A stretch of 64,000 nucleotides of DNA from contig NZ_CP094974.1 of NCBI RefSeq assembly GCF_022869805.1, forward strand, positions 1 to 64,000. Direction: 5' to 3'. The notes under the pieces were generated by a model, which made no database searches, was not told the DNA's origin, and saw nothing but the letters and a program-made list of their open reading frames with translations. Below are positions 16,355 to 25,372 of this stretch, in pieces. Positions within the stretch are counted from its first letter, which is position 1. Each line of letters starts with the position of its first letter. Source of the stretch: Halosolutus halophilus (lineage in GTDB: Archaea > Halobacteriota > Halobacteria > Halobacteriales > Natrialbaceae). A program made the translations under genes and the position numbers.

Positions 16355-17512
16355 ATGCTTCCCGGGGCGAGCGAGTACGGTATCGACCTGTCGATCGACG
16401 ACGCGGCCGTAGCGACGCTGCTGGACGTCGGGCCGGAGGACGTCGCCGGCCCGTCGGAGCTGACGTTCGCACGGAACGTCTTCGTTCCCCTGACGACGGC
16501 CTGCCGGTACACCTGTACCTACTGTACGTACTTCGATCCGCCGGGACGGGCGTCGCTGCTCTCGCTCGAGGAGGTCCGGGAGATCTGCCAGCGCGGAGCC
16601 GACGCGGGCTGTACTGAGGCGCTTTTCACCTTCGGGGACGACCCGGACGATCGCTACACGGAGATCCACGATCAGCTCGCGGAGTGGGGCCACGACTCGA
16701 TTCACACCTACCTCCGCGAGGCCTGCGAGGTCGCCCTCGAGGAGGGACTGCTCCCCCACGCCAACCCCGGCGACCAGACCCGCGAGCAGATGGCCGAAGT
16801 CGCGGCCGTCAACGCCAGCATGGGCGTCATGCTCGAGTCGACCGCCGCAGTCGACGCCCACGCCGGCCCGCGAAGGAAGGAGCCGGCCCAGCGCCTGCGA
16901 ACGATCCGGAACGCCGGCGAACTCGACGTCGCCTTCACCACGGGCATTCTGGTCGGTATCGGCGAGACGTGGCGCGATCGGGCCGAGAGCCTGCTCGCGA
17001 TCGCCGAGATGCACGACAGGTACGATCACGTACAGGAGGTGATCGTCCAGCCGGTGGTGGAGAACGAGCGCTGGTCCGACGGCTCGCCCGCCCTCGAGAC
17101 GATGCGCCGCGTGACGGCGATGGCTCGCGTCGCTTTGCCGGAGGACGTCTCCGTGCAGGTCCCGCCGAACCTCGCGCCCGCCCGGGACCTGATCGACTGC
17201 GGCGTCGACGACCTCGGCGGCGTCTCGCCGATCACCGACGATCACATCAACCCCGACTACGAGTGGCCCGCCCTGCGGGAACTCGAGGAGATCGCCGAGA
17301 CAGCGGGGCTCCCCCTGCACGAACGCCTGCCCGTCTACGAGCGGTTCCTGCCCGCCGACCTGCGACCGACGGACTTCGACGGGGTGCCCGCGGAAGGGGC
17401 GGACGACGGCGACCGGGAGTGGATCTCCCCGACGATCCGATCAGCCCTCGCGGCCGACGACGCGGCCGGTGACCGCTACCGGGGCGTGCTCCGGGACGGC
17501 ACTCCCGGTTGA
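16355..17512 (+). CDS. cofG: 7,8-didemethyl-8-hydroxy-5-deazariboflavin synthase subunit CofG
   Basis: A 385-residue radical SAM enzyme which with CofH makes the F420 chromophore Fo from tyrosine and the ribityl-pyrimidine precursor. The CX3CX2C cluster motif is C50-C54-C57 (ACRYTCTYCTYF). GDDPDDRYTEIHDQLAEWG and LLPHANPGDQTREQM are CofG-type segments. VIVQPVVENERWSDGSP and LGGVSPITDDHINPDYEWP are diagnostic. The C-terminus WISPTIRSALAADD is followed by a short tail. CofH lies 1.2 kb downstream on the opposite strand. Length fits the separate archaeal CofG subunit, not the fused FbiC. Confidence 0.96.
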   Translation: MLPGASEYGIDLSIDDAAVATLLDVGPEDVAGPSELTFARNVFVPLTTACRYTCTYCTYFDPPGRASLLSLEEVREICQRGADAGCTEALFTFGDDPDDRYTEIHDQLAEWGHDSIHTYLREACEVALEEGLLPHANPGDQTREQMAEVAAVNASMGVMLESTAAVDAHAGPRRKEPAQRLRTIRNAGELDVAFTTGILVGIGETWRDRAESLLAIAEMHDRYDHVQEVIVQPVVENERWSDGSPALETMRRVTAMARVALPEDVSVQVPPNLAPARDLIDCGVDDLGGVSPITDDHINPDYEWPALRELEEIAETAGLPLHERLPVYERFLPADLRPTDFDGVPAEGADDGDREWISPTIRSALAADDAAGDRYRGVLRDGTPG

Positions 17513-17681
17513 CGATCGTCACAGCCGTTTTTCCGCGCGTCGCGGCCGCTTCTCCGCTACGTCGCGACCGTTCTCCTTCTCGCATCCGACGACTTATTGT
17601 GGGCTGACCACTACCTCCTGGTATGGTGTGCCACAACGTACCAATTCAATCCGTCCCTCGCATCTGCGGTGGTGAGCCGGC

Positions 17682-18188
17682 GTGAGCGACGACCGACCGC
17701 CGACGGAGGACGACTCCACTGCGGAGGGGACACCCGACGACGGCGACGATCGAACCGGCGCGAGCGGATTCCGCTTCGAGGCCGGACTCCGGTCGCTCAC
17801 GGACCTCCTCGATGCCCTCGTCGACGTGACGGTCACCGACGTCCTGCCGCCACCGGCCGAACGGACTGATCGGTCGACTGACCGACGACGTCGGTCGGGT
17901 GACGACCCCCTCGGCTTTCACGCGACGCGTCGGCGGCCATCATCGGCTGCCGGACCCCTCGTCGACACCCGGCGCGCCGACGGCGAGTTCGTCGTCACCG
18001 CCGACGTTCCGGACGCGAGCAGGGACGACGTCTCGGTCGGTATCGATCCGCGGACCAGCGAGGTGGTGATCACCGTCTCGGGGGTCGTCCTCGAACGGGT
18101 CGCGACGCCGTGGCGATCGGTCGAGGCGACCAGGGTTCGGTTCAACAACGGCGTGCTCGAGGTCAGGCTGCGGCCGGACGACTCCTGA
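17682..18188 (+). CDS. Hsp20/GvpH-like protein
   Basis: A 168-residue protein starting at GTG 17682 (MSDDRPPTEDDST), with a disordered acidic N-terminus. The segment FRFEAGLRSLTDLLDALVDV (about 30-49) is typical of GvpH-like proteins. From about 95 an alpha-crystallin-like beta domain follows (GEFVVTADVPDASRDDVSVG, then TSEVVITVSG and RVRFNNGVLEVRLRP). GvpH-type Hsp20 proteins stabilise gas vesicle proteins, but no gvp genes are here, so a general small chaperone role is equally likely. The last base of its stop codon is the first base of a palindromic repeat. Confidence 0.75.
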   Translation: MSDDRPPTEDDSTAEGTPDDGDDRTGASGFRFEAGLRSLTDLLDALVDVTVTDVLPPPAERTDRSTDRRRRSGDDPLGFHATRRRPSSAAGPLVDTRRADGEFVVTADVPDASRDDVSVGIDPRTSEVVITVSGVVLERVATPWRSVEATRVRFNNGVLEVRLRPDDS

Positions 18189-18267
18189 TACGGACTGCTG
18201 TACCGATGTACCGGGCAACTACCGACGGATCGCTGTTGCGCCGAAACTGACGGTCAGCAGTCCGTAT
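18188..18267. repeat. 80-bp palindromic repeat, copy 1
   Basis: The ends are exact inverted repeats, ATACGGACTGCTG (18188-18200) and CAGCAGTCCGTAT (18255-18267). Inner parts are imperfectly complementary (TGTACCGGGCAAC against CTGTTGCGCCG). Copy 2 at 18614-18695 shares the termini and the GTACCGG/GCAACC core. Both copies flank one small gene. The length and structure suggest a miniature transposable element or a structured RNA-level terminator. Confidence 0.6.
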
Positions 18268-18288
18268 GACTCCGACTCGATCGGCGGG

Positions 18289-18570
18289 CTATCGGGACGC
18301 GGTGATCCCGAACCGATCGTCGTCGGTCCGCTCGAGGGTCGCTTCCTCGCGGAGTTTCACGACCCGTCCCGTCGGATTCGACTCGACCGCGGCGCTGGCG
18401 TCGATCGACTCGAGGGTGCCGAGCAACTGCGCTTTCGGCGGCTTCTGTGCGGCGGCGCAGTCGTAAATCGTGAGCAGTCCGCGATCGCTCGCCTCGCGCT
18501 CGTAGACGACGATCTGGGCGTGGTTCGGCAGGTGCCACCGGTCGTCGTCGATCGGGACGAGATGATTCAT
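18289..18570 (-). CDS. Small conserved protein, unknown function
   Basis: A 93-residue protein beginning MNHLVPIDDDRWHLPNHAQI. It contains IVVYEREASDRGLLTIYDC, then AAAQKPPKAQLLGTLESIDA, and a beta/acidic C-terminus ending GITASR. An in-frame ATG 15 codons upstream (18615) lies inside palindromic repeat copy 2, so the downstream ATG at 18570 is preferred. The fold looks like a small beta-rich domain. It has no recognised family. It lies between an Hsp20-like gene (convergent) and cofH (same strand, upstream), and is bracketed by two related palindromes. Confidence 0.6.
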   Translation of the reverse strand: MNHLVPIDDDRWHLPNHAQIVVYEREASDRGLLTIYDCAAAQKPPKAQLLGTLESIDASAAVESNPTGRVVKLREEATLERTDDDRFGITASR

Positions 18571-18613
18571 ATCGGGGGAACGGTCGGGGCCGGGAAAAAG
18601 CTGATCCGGCGTC

Positions 18614-18695
18614 ATACGGTTTACTGTAAGTCATTTCCGGCGCAACCGCCGCCCGGATCGCGGTTGCGCCGGTACATCGGTACAGCAATCCGTAT
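18614..18695. repeat. 82-bp palindromic repeat, copy 2
   Basis: Related to copy 1 at 18188-18267. The arms read ATACGGTTTACTG... on the left and, reverse-complemented, ATACGGATTGCTG... on the right. They continue through a long perfect central stem, CCGGCGCAACCGC (18638-18650) against GCGGTTGCGCCGG. It begins within an upstream ATG of the small minus-strand gene and ends at the last base of the cofH stop codon, filling the intergenic space exactly. Confidence 0.65.
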
Positions 18696-20068
18696 CAGTC
18701 GTCGGCCGGCATCGGTCGCTCCTCGTCAGTCAGCAGCGGCGTCCCGTCCGCCTTCGGCCCGAGGCGCGGCCCGAACGGCGGGTCGTCGGGGTCGACGACG
18801 CGCCGTTCGTCGTAGCCGGTCGATCGCTCGACCGGGACGCGGCCGATCGAGGCGATCATCTCCACGTAGTCCGCGAACGACCGGTACTCGCCGTACTCGC
18901 CGCCGGCGCGTTTGGTGATCTCTTCGGAGAGAATCGTCCCCATGAAGTCGTCCGCGCCGCAGTTGAGCATCTTCAGCCCGCCCTCGTCGCCGTACTTGAC
19001 CCACGAGGACTGGACGTGGTCGATGTTGTCCAGAAAGAGCCGCGAGACGGCGATCATGAGTTCGTCCTCGGCCTGCGAGGCCCCGCCCGAGACGACGTCG
19101 TGTTCGAACAGCGGCGTGTTCTGGTGGATAAAGGACAGCGGGACGAACTCCGTGATCGCGCCGTCGACGCGCTCTTGCAGGTCGCGGACCCGTTTCAGGT
19201 GCAGCGCGCGGTGGGCCTCGTTCTCGACGTGGCCGTACATGATCGTCGCCGTGAGGCCGAGACCGACGTTCGCGGCGGCTTCCATCGCTTCCAGCCAGTC
19301 CTCGGTGCCGATCTTGCCGGGACAGATGACGTCGCGGACTTCGTCGACGAGGATCTCGGCGGCCGTGCCGGGGACGGTGTCGAGGCCCGCCTCCTGGAGT
19401 CGGCCGTAGACCTCCTCGTAGGACCAGTCCGTGCCGCGGCGGGCGTGGTACCCCTCCTCGGGCGTCATCGAGTGGACGTGGACGCCGTCGACGCTCATCG
19501 CCGACATCTGGTCCGCGTACGTGCCGGGGCTGGTCTCGTAGACCTCGGGCGACTTGTAATTGACCGCCTTCGGCTCCGGGTGGGCCTCGAGGATCTCCCG
19601 GTGTTCATCGTCCAGCGCGAACGCGGGGTGGAGTCCGGAGACCGAGGTGACCTCGTAGATACCGCGATCGACCGCGTCGGAAACGATCTCGCGGGACTCG
19701 CTCGGCGTCTTCGTGAAGCCGGCGGTCTCCACCTCGGCGTCGCGTTCGAAGGTGTGGGCGGCGTCCTTGAAGTTGCAGAACAGACAGCCCACGTTACAGG
19801 CCGTCGTGACGTTGTTGTTCAGGTTCGCGACGAAGGTGACCTCCTCGCCGACTACCTCGGCGCGACGCCGATCGGCCGCCTCGAGCACCCGCTCTTTGCG
19901 GTCGCGGCGGATGCCGTCGACGTCCGTTCCCGTCGTCAGTAACTCGATCGCGTCGTCGACCGTGAGGCGGTCGCCGGCGCGGGCTTTCGCGAGTGCGTTC
20001 TCGAACGACTGGTCGGTCTCGGGAACGTAGTCGAACGTGAGGTCGGCGTCGGTCACCGGTCGCTCCAT
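18695..20068 (-). CDS. cofH: 7,8-didemethyl-8-hydroxy-5-deazariboflavin synthase subunit CofH
   Basis: A 457-residue radical SAM enzyme, second half of the Fo synthase pair with CofG. The cluster motif CX3CX2C is C91-C95-C98 (TACNVGCLFCNF). VTSVSGLHPAFALDDE and HVHSMTPEEGYHARRG, with GTAAEILVDEVRDVICPGK, are typical CofH segments. TATIMYGHVENEAHRALHL and FVPLSFIHQNTPLF are also conserved in the CofH/MqnC family. ATG 20068 (MERPVTDADL) is preferred to an upstream ATG whose 23 codons do not fit. The TGA is covered by the palindromic repeat copy 2. Confidence 0.95.
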   Translation of the reverse strand: MERPVTDADLTFDYVPETDQSFENALAKARAGDRLTVDDAIELLTTGTDVDGIRRDRKERVLEAADRRRAEVVGEEVTFVANLNNNVTTACNVGCLFCNFKDAAHTFERDAEVETAGFTKTPSESREIVSDAVDRGIYEVTSVSGLHPAFALDDEHREILEAHPEPKAVNYKSPEVYETSPGTYADQMSAMSVDGVHVHSMTPEEGYHARRGTDWSYEEVYGRLQEAGLDTVPGTAAEILVDEVRDVICPGKIGTEDWLEAMEAAANVGLGLTATIMYGHVENEAHRALHLKRVRDLQERVDGAITEFVPLSFIHQNTPLFEHDVVSGGASQAEDELMIAVSRLFLDNIDHVQSSWVKYGDEGGLKMLNCGADDFMGTILSEEITKRAGGEYGEYRSFADYVEMIASIGRVPVERSTGYDERRVVDPDDPPFGPRLGPKADGTPLLTDEERPMPADD

Positions 20069-20197
20069 CGTCGTACCGATGCTGGTACAGTGAGAAAAGG
20101 GTGATGGATCGTCCTTTCGTTCGATCGAGCCGATCACGTCTCGGTCAGGACGATCGATCGCTCCGTCTCACTCGCAGAATCCCGCTGCCCGACGTGC

Positions 20198-20995
20198 TCA
20201 CGACGCGTCCTTCTCGTTGCGGGCAGTGGCGACGAGGATCACCCGTGCGGCCTCGTCGGGGGCATCCCAGTGGGGGTAGTGCCCGCACCCCTCGAACCAG
20301 TACACCTGTGCGCTGGGGAACCGGTTCACGGCGCGTTTCGCCTGCCGGGGAAGGGTGACCCGATCCTTGCTCCCCCATCCGATCACGACGGGTCCCGGTG
20401 TGGAGTCAGTCCCCGGCTGGCCGGGACCGAAGGCTAATCGACGCAACAGTTCGTCGAACGAGGGTGAGCCGGCGAAGGTCCGCAGCTCTTCGCGGGCGAC
20501 GTCGGCGGACAGCTCCCAGGGGCGCGCCGAGAGCTGGGCCAGGAGTAGGGTTCGACCCACGGCACTGGCGGTCAGTCGGTCCATCACCGGCTGCAGCGCG
20601 CGGACGAGACGGATCGACGGGGCGAGCGTCGCGTAGAAGAAGTACCGCTCCCAGCCCGTCCAGAATCCACCCGGATCGAGCGCGACGGTCGCGCCGACGG
20701 TCCCCCGGCGCGCGAGTTCGAGAACGAGCCGCCCGCCCATCGAGTTCCCGACGACGTCGACCCCTTCGAGATCGTGTGCGTCCAGAAACGAGGTGACGGC
20801 CCCGGCGAGGGTGTCGATGGAGACCTCGCCGAACAACGGCGGCGTCTCACCGTGGCCGGGGAGATCCACCGCGATCACCTCGCGTTCGGCCGCCAGTTCG
20901 TCGAGCACGGGCGTCCACGTCCGCCAGCTTCCGCCGAGCCCGTGAACGAGAAGGAGCGGCTCCCCGGTGCCTCGCCGGATGTGGTGCATCTCCAT
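20198..20995 (-). CDS. Alpha/beta hydrolase
   Basis: A 265-residue alpha/beta-hydrolase-fold protein. The oxyanion-hole segment LLLVHGLGGSWRTW is at about 14-27, the nucleophile elbow GNSMGG at 83-88 (S85), and the catalytic histidine in FEGCGHYPHWDAPDEA near the C-terminus. The acid is probably the Asp in VVIGWGSKDRVTLP. The substrate is unknown; esterase, lactonase or haloperoxidase-like activity are possible. The start at 20995 (MEMHHIRRGTG) replaces an upstream ATG of poor context. It is divergent from purC, and the AT-rich 21037-21051 patch between them may serve both. Confidence 0.88.
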   Translation of the reverse strand: MEMHHIRRGTGEPLLLVHGLGGSWRTWTPVLDELAAEREVIAVDLPGHGETPPLFGEVSIDTLAGAVTSFLDAHDLEGVDVVGNSMGGRLVLELARRGTVGATVALDPGGFWTGWERYFFYATLAPSIRLVRALQPVMDRLTASAVGRTLLLAQLSARPWELSADVAREELRTFAGSPSFDELLRRLAFGPGQPGTDSTPGPVVIGWGSKDRVTLPRQAKRAVNRFPSAQVYWFEGCGHYPHWDAPDEAARVILVATARNEKDAS

Positions 20996-21036
20996 ACGCT
21001 TCGATCGGCTGCCAGCCGTGTAGGGCTTCTGCACCG

Positions 21037-21051
21037 GATTTTATATAAAAC
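21037..21051. promoter_or_regulatory. AT-rich promoter patch between hydrolase and purC
   Basis: GATTTTATATAAAAC is nearly palindromic and could serve as a TATA box in either direction. It lies 42 nt from the hydrolase ATG and about 97 nt from the purC ATG. Confidence 0.5.
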
Positions 21052-21147
21052 ATACACGGGCTGGCCCGATACTGAAACCTTCTTACGGTCCGGACACGGC
21101 AACTGGGATATGAACTGCGGCGGCGGACAGATCCTGGGGTGGTCCGT

Positions 21148-22260
21148 ATGACGAGTGTCAAAGAGTTTCGAATCGAAGACGAAGCGACCGCCGACAACCT
21201 CGGTCGCGGCTCGTTCGTCTTCACCGACGACTACTCCGTCTTCGACTGGGGGAAGATGCCCGACCAGATCCCCCAGAAGGGGGCGAGTCTCTGTTCGATG
21301 GGCGCGTTCAACTTCGAACTGCTCGAGTCCGAGGGCGTCCCGACCCACTACCGCGGTGTTGTCGAGCGTAGCTCGACAGACCGTCGGACTGCGTCCGACG
21401 AGGACGTCGAGGACGGCGACGTCGTCCCGCTCGCGGACGTCGAGAACCCGCCCCGGGAGATGGCGATCGACCTCACGCAGGTGCCCGACCTGCCACACGA
21501 GGGCCGGGAGTACGACTACGAGGCCTACCACGCCGACGCCGGCTCGAACTATCTCGTTCCGCTGGAGATCGTCTTCCGCAACCGCGTCCCCGTCGGATCG
21601 AGTCTGCGCCGGCGGACCGACCCCGCAGACCACGGTCTCGACCTCGCGGAGTGGCCCGACGAGGCCGTCGACCTCGACGACCCGATCGTCGAGTTCTCCA
21701 CGAAGTACGAGGAGAGCGACCGCTACCTCGATCGCGAGGAGGCCGACTCCATCGCTGGCGAGGCCGACATCGACGACCTCGAGTCGATCGCCCGCGAGGT
21801 CAACCGGATCGTCACCGAGCAGGCCGACGCGGCCGGACTGGTCCACGAGGACGGCAAGATCGAGTGTCTCTACTACGATGGGGCGGCTGCTGCCGCGGAC
21901 GGTGAGCGGGCTAGCGGGCCCGCGAACGGCGAGATCCGCGTCGGCGACGTCGTCGGCACGTTCGACGAAAATCGCTTCAGCTACGAGGGGACCCAGCTTT
22001 CGAAGGAAGTGATTCGCCAGTACCACAAGCGCACCCAGCCGGAGTGGGTCGAGGCCGTCTCCGAAGCCAAGGCGGAGGCGAAACGAACGGACGTCGCCGA
22101 CTGGAAGGGGCTGTGTGACGTCGATCCCGAGCCCCTCGACGAGTCGGTGATCGAGACCGCCCGTGACATGTACTGCGCCGGGGCCAACGCCTACACGGGT
22201 CGCGAATTGTTCGACGCGCCGCCGCTCTCCAGCGCGATCGGAGCGGTCCAGCGTCTCTGA
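21148..22260 (+). CDS. purC: Phosphoribosylaminoimidazole-succinocarboxamide synthase
   Basis: A 370-residue SAICAR synthetase (CAIR + Asp + ATP to SAICAR) of purine synthesis. The N-terminal ATP-grasp-like motif [19 protein letters not shown] (about 27-45) matches the family's (K)DxxSAxDG-type segment in its haloarchaeal form. [21 protein letters not shown] contains the conserved EVVVRN-like motif. [13 protein letters not shown] and [16 protein letters not shown] follow. It is longer than bacterial PurC (about 240) through haloarchaeal acidic insertions. The frame opens at 21139, but ATG 21148 ([13 protein letters not shown]) is the likely start. Purine genes purU, purS and purQ are elsewhere in the window. 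Confidence 0.92.
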   Translation: MTSVKEFRIEDEATADNLGRGSFVFTDDYSVFDWGKMPDQIPQKGASLCSMGAFNFELLESEGVPTHYRGVVERSSTDRRTASDEDVEDGDVVPLADVENPPREMAIDLTQVPDLPHEGREYDYEAYHADAGSNYLVPLEIVFRNRVPVGSSLRRRTDPADHGLDLAEWPDEAVDLDDPIVEFSTKYEESDRYLDREEADSIAGEADIDDLESIAREVNRIVTEQADAAGLVHEDGKIECLYYDGAAAAADGERASGPANGEIRVGDVVGTFDENRFSYEGTQLSKEVIRQYHKRTQPEWVEAVSEAKAEAKRTDVADWKGLCDVDPEPLDESVIETARDMYCAGANAYTGRELFDAPPLSSAIGAVQRL

Positions 22261-22429
22261 TCCGGCCACCCCGGCGGCCCGCCGGCGGGCCTCGTCCGCG
22301 CGAATTCCTCCCCGTCGTTCGTGAGACGTGATACCACGTTTCGAGCGTCAACGGCGGCGGTTTGCTACAATACTCGACGAACAAAGTAACCCTCATATGG
22401 TGGGAGTAACGAGTGGCTGGTGAGCACAA

Positions 22430-22645
22430 ATGACGGCTCCCATCGGTGGACTCGCAGCGAGTATCGTCCCGACCAGTCCGACCGGCGCGATCGCGATCGT
22501 CGCCAGCGTCATGCTGACCCTCACCATCGCGGTATTCGCGTTCCTCGCGATCGCACCCCTCGTCTCCGAGACGTGGACGGAGCAACTGAACGCCACCCCG
22601 AACGGCGGCCCGTCGATCGAGCGGACCACCGACGAGGCCGACTGA
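22430..22645 (+). CDS. Small single-span membrane protein
   Basis: A 71-residue protein with a hydrophobic N-terminal segment. About residues 18-45 (GAIAIVASVMLTLTIAVFAF and LAIAPLV) form one long or two short membrane helices, followed by a polar tail (TEQLNATPNGGPSIERTTDEAD). AT-rich DNA at 22366-22395 before it could hold the promoter. No family is recognised; many haloarchaea encode such small membrane proteins. It is preceded by about 170 nt of intergenic DNA after purC. Confidence 0.65.
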   Translation: MTAPIGGLAASIVPTSPTGAIAIVASVMLTLTIAVFAFLAIAPLVSETWTEQLNATPNGGPSIERTTDEAD

Positions 22646-22868
22646 ATTCGCTGCCCGACGCGAATCGTTCTTCGGTCGCTGCGAATCGAGAGGGGTCCGT
22701 TTCGCCCCGCGACGAGCCCGTAACTCGGTACGATCGCCGGAACGAGCGCTCGACGGTCGCATCGACGAGTACGCGGCGGTTCGAGCGTTGTATACGCACG
22801 TTCCGCCGGATCGCTCTAGCCCCTCAGATGTATGTCGTTCGCGGTGGTACGGCATCCGAGTTGATCTC

Positions 22869-23195
22869 ATGACCGACCACCACGCAGAACGGACCCGCGA
22901 ACTCGGGGTCGAATTCGGCGAACTCCACTCGAAACTCGGCGAGCACGGCTATCCGGCCACGAACGAGGAACTCGTCGACATCTACGGCGAGTACGCGATC
23001 CAGCTCCCGTCGGGGTCGACCCTGCTCGAAGAGGTGCTCGGCCCGGTCGCCACCGAGACGTACGATTCCCCCGCGGAGGCCCGCGAAGCGATCTTCAACA
23101 TGGTCGACAGCAGGGCTATCGGGCGAAAGTACTACTCCGATCGAACGCCGCCGGCCCTCGGTGAACGACGGCCGGACGAGCAACTGTCGTTTTGA
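22869..23195 (+). CDS. DUF5789 family protein
   Basis: A 108-residue protein. The C-terminal core ELVDIYGEYAIQLPSGSTLL, then GPVATETYDSPAEAREAIFN and MVDSRAIGRKYYSDRTPP, is characteristic of the haloarchaeal DUF5789 family (IELPSGxExLxxVL...YxSxxExxxAIxNMVxxxAIGRKxYSDR). The N-terminal 40 residues are a charged helix. ATG 22869 follows an in-frame upstream stretch without family resemblance. Function unknown. It converges on the acetamidase gene. Confidence 0.85.
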   Translation: MTDHHAERTRELGVEFGELHSKLGEHGYPATNEELVDIYGEYAIQLPSGSTLLEEVLGPVATETYDSPAEAREAIFNMVDSRAIGRKYYSDRTPPALGERRPDEQLSF

Positions 23196-23330
23196 CGGGC
23201 CGGCTTCACAGGGGCGGCTGACTGCCCGTTCGCCGCCGTGGGTGATCAGCGTCGGTTCACCCGATCGCTCGAGAGGACGAGCGCCCCGTCACTCCCCTGC
23301 CCTGTCCAATTCGGGGCGGAGAGACTGACG

Positions 23331-24638
23331 CTACAGATCGTACTGTTCGCGCACCAGGTGTGCCATCCCGCGCTCTTCGAGGACGTCCATCGGCGCGAGC
23401 ATGTCCAACTGGACGACGCCCGGAAGCCGGCCGATCTGGACGCCGCCGGTGAAGGTACACCGCGATCGGACCTCGCCCTCGCTCATGTCGAGCAGTTTCC
23501 CGGCTCGATCGAAGGCGTTCTCGGTCGCGTCGTTGATCGTCGCGCCCGAGCCGATGACCTGGATCGGCCCCACGTCGTCCTCGATGTCGACGCCGTGCTT
23601 TGCGGCGAGTTCCCGGCCGGTCTCGAGTTCGTCCTCGCTGTAGGGTTTGCTGATGAACGGGAGGTCCTCCTCGTTGGGCAGCAGGATCGGGCCGTCGACG
23701 TCGAGCCCCTTGATGACCTCGACGTCCAACGTGACGGTGCCGCTGACGTCGGTCGTGTGCAGGGAGAGCTCGCCGTCGCCCTGGTTGGCGTGCAGGTCGC
23801 CGACGTAGACGCCCGCACCGTCGACCTTGACGGGACAGATGAGCGTCGCGCCCGCCCGGACCTCCGGGACGTCCATGTGACCGTCGGTGCGCTCTTCGAG
23901 ATCGGCCTCGCTCTCGAGCCCCCAGTCGTGTTCCGCGCCGACGAGGAACTGGCCGAAGTCGCCCGCGTTGTGCGAGTCCGGCAGTTCGACGGGCGGCGTC
24001 GTGCCGACGTTCCCGATGAACGGTCGCAGGCGGCCGAGCGTGCCGGGCATCTCCGAGGGCTCGTACAGCAGGATCGGGTGCTGGCGGGAGTTTTCGGGGA
24101 TGTCCATCACGTCCTCGGCGTCTTCCGCGAGTTCGTGGGCTCCCGCCTCGTCCATCGTGAGGCCGACGGTGTGGTCGTCGTCGAACGCGACGGTGTAGCC
24201 GTACTCGAAGCCGAACGCCGACGCGTTCGCGCCACACTCCGCACAGCGGATGGCGTCCTCGCCGGTGCCCTCGACGACGGAGTCGGGCCACTCCGTCCCG
24301 CACTCGGGACAACGGTGATCGACGAACGGATCGTCGCTGAAGGCCCCCTCGCGCTCGCGCATCGAGCCCGTACTCGTCGCGAGACTCGTCACGTCGATCT
24401 CTCGAATCCGCAGCGCGACCGCGTCACCGACCTCGGCGTTCTCGACCCGGATCGGTCGCGTTACCTCGTGGCCGCCGCGGAACTCGGGGGTGATCATCGG
24501 CCCCCAGCAGGCCGGGGGCGTGTACGTCTCGATCGTGCCGCCGTCGGCCACGGTTCCCGCCCACTCCTGGTCGGGACCCACGAGGCCGAGCGTGTACTGG
24601 TCGACGGACAGCTCTTGCTGGATTTCTCGTTGTGCCAT
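23331..24638 (-). CDS. Acetamidase/formamidase family protein with zinc-ribbon insert
   Basis: A 435-residue FmdA_AmdA amidase that hydrolyses short amides to acid and ammonia. Family features include FVGDLHANQGDGELSLHTTD-like VYVGDLHANQGDGELS (here the expected H-A-x-Q-G-D-G-E motif) and the N-terminal CWGPMITPEFRGGHEVT. The DVSGTVTLDVEVIKG region follows. Unusually, residues 110-135 hold two CxxC pairs (C110/C113 in RCPECG, C132/C135 in RCAECG), a probable zinc ribbon inserted in the N-terminal half. Encoded alone. Physiological substrate unknown. Confidence 0.9.
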   Translation of the reverse strand: MAQREIQQELSVDQYTLGLVGPDQEWAGTVADGGTIETYTPPACWGPMITPEFRGGHEVTRPIRVENAEVGDAVALRIREIDVTSLATSTGSMREREGAFSDDPFVDHRCPECGTEWPDSVVEGTGEDAIRCAECGANASAFGFEYGYTVAFDDDHTVGLTMDEAGAHELAEDAEDVMDIPENSRQHPILLYEPSEMPGTLGRLRPFIGNVGTTPPVELPDSHNAGDFGQFLVGAEHDWGLESEADLEERTDGHMDVPEVRAGATLICPVKVDGAGVYVGDLHANQGDGELSLHTTDVSGTVTLDVEVIKGLDVDGPILLPNEEDLPFISKPYSEDELETGRELAAKHGVDIEDDVGPIQVIGSGATINDATENAFDRAGKLLDMSEGEVRSRCTFTGGVQIGRLPGVVQLDMLAPMDVLEERGMAHLVREQYDL

Positions 24639-24877
24639 ACCACACCAGACTACGACGTCCCCGTCGATAAACCCTGCAGTAGCACGCGTGTCTGCCGCTT
24701 ACGTTCCGGATTCGTGATGCGAAGCGAGACCGATCGCGGCTTCGATCGGGTCACGAGTCGAGGCGACCGTCGCGCTCGCCTCGCCGGCCTCGCGTTCACC
24801 GCGAGCGAGAGCGTCGGGTAGCGATCCTTGCAACTGAGTGCCCAATCCCGAAACCGTCCACCGTCGAAGTCGGTCGT

Positions 24878-25285
24878 ATGCAGGACACCGAGTTCTACGG
24901 ACTCGTCCGGGAAGCGGGCCACCTGGACACGACCGATCGTGCACAGGTTGCGACCGAAGCCGTCCTCGAGACGCTCGGCGAGAGCCTGACGGGCGGCGAA
25001 GCCGGGGACGTCGCCAGGCAGTTGCCCGACGAACTGGCAGCGATCGTCGAACACGCGGCCCACGACGCCGCCGGCTACGACGGCGACGAGTTCATGGAGC
25101 GCGTGAGCGAACGACTCCGCGGAACGGACGTCGAACCGGACGACGCGGAACGCTACGCCGATGCCGTCACCGACGCCATGGCGGTCGCGCTCACCGACGG
25201 GCAGTTGCAGGACCTGAAGGCACAACTCGACGACGACCTCCACCCGCTGTTCGAGGGCGTGATGATCGATCGGGAGAACGTCTGA
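24878..25285 (+). CDS. DUF2267 domain protein
   Basis: A 135-residue, all-helical acidic protein of the DUF2267 family, about full domain length. It opens MQDTEFYGLVREAGHLD. The repeated pattern AQVATEAVLETLGESLTGGE and GDVARQLPDELAAIV is the family signature, with EFMERVSERL and AVALTDGQLQDLKAQLDDDL in the second half. Function unknown; in other genomes such proteins are often found near stress genes. It starts 28-30 nt after an AT-poor region and is divergent from the acetamidase. Confidence 0.88.
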   Translation: MQDTEFYGLVREAGHLDTTDRAQVATEAVLETLGESLTGGEAGDVARQLPDELAAIVEHAAHDAAGYDGDEFMERVSERLRGTDVEPDDAERYADAVTDAMAVALTDGQLQDLKAQLDDDLHPLFEGVMIDRENV

Positions 25286-25372
25286 GTTCGCGGTCCGGGC
25301 GCGAGTTCTCTCGGGTGGCCGAATCCGCCGCAACAGGTTCGTTGAAGTGTGTCTCGTTCGTCTTGCCACCCG

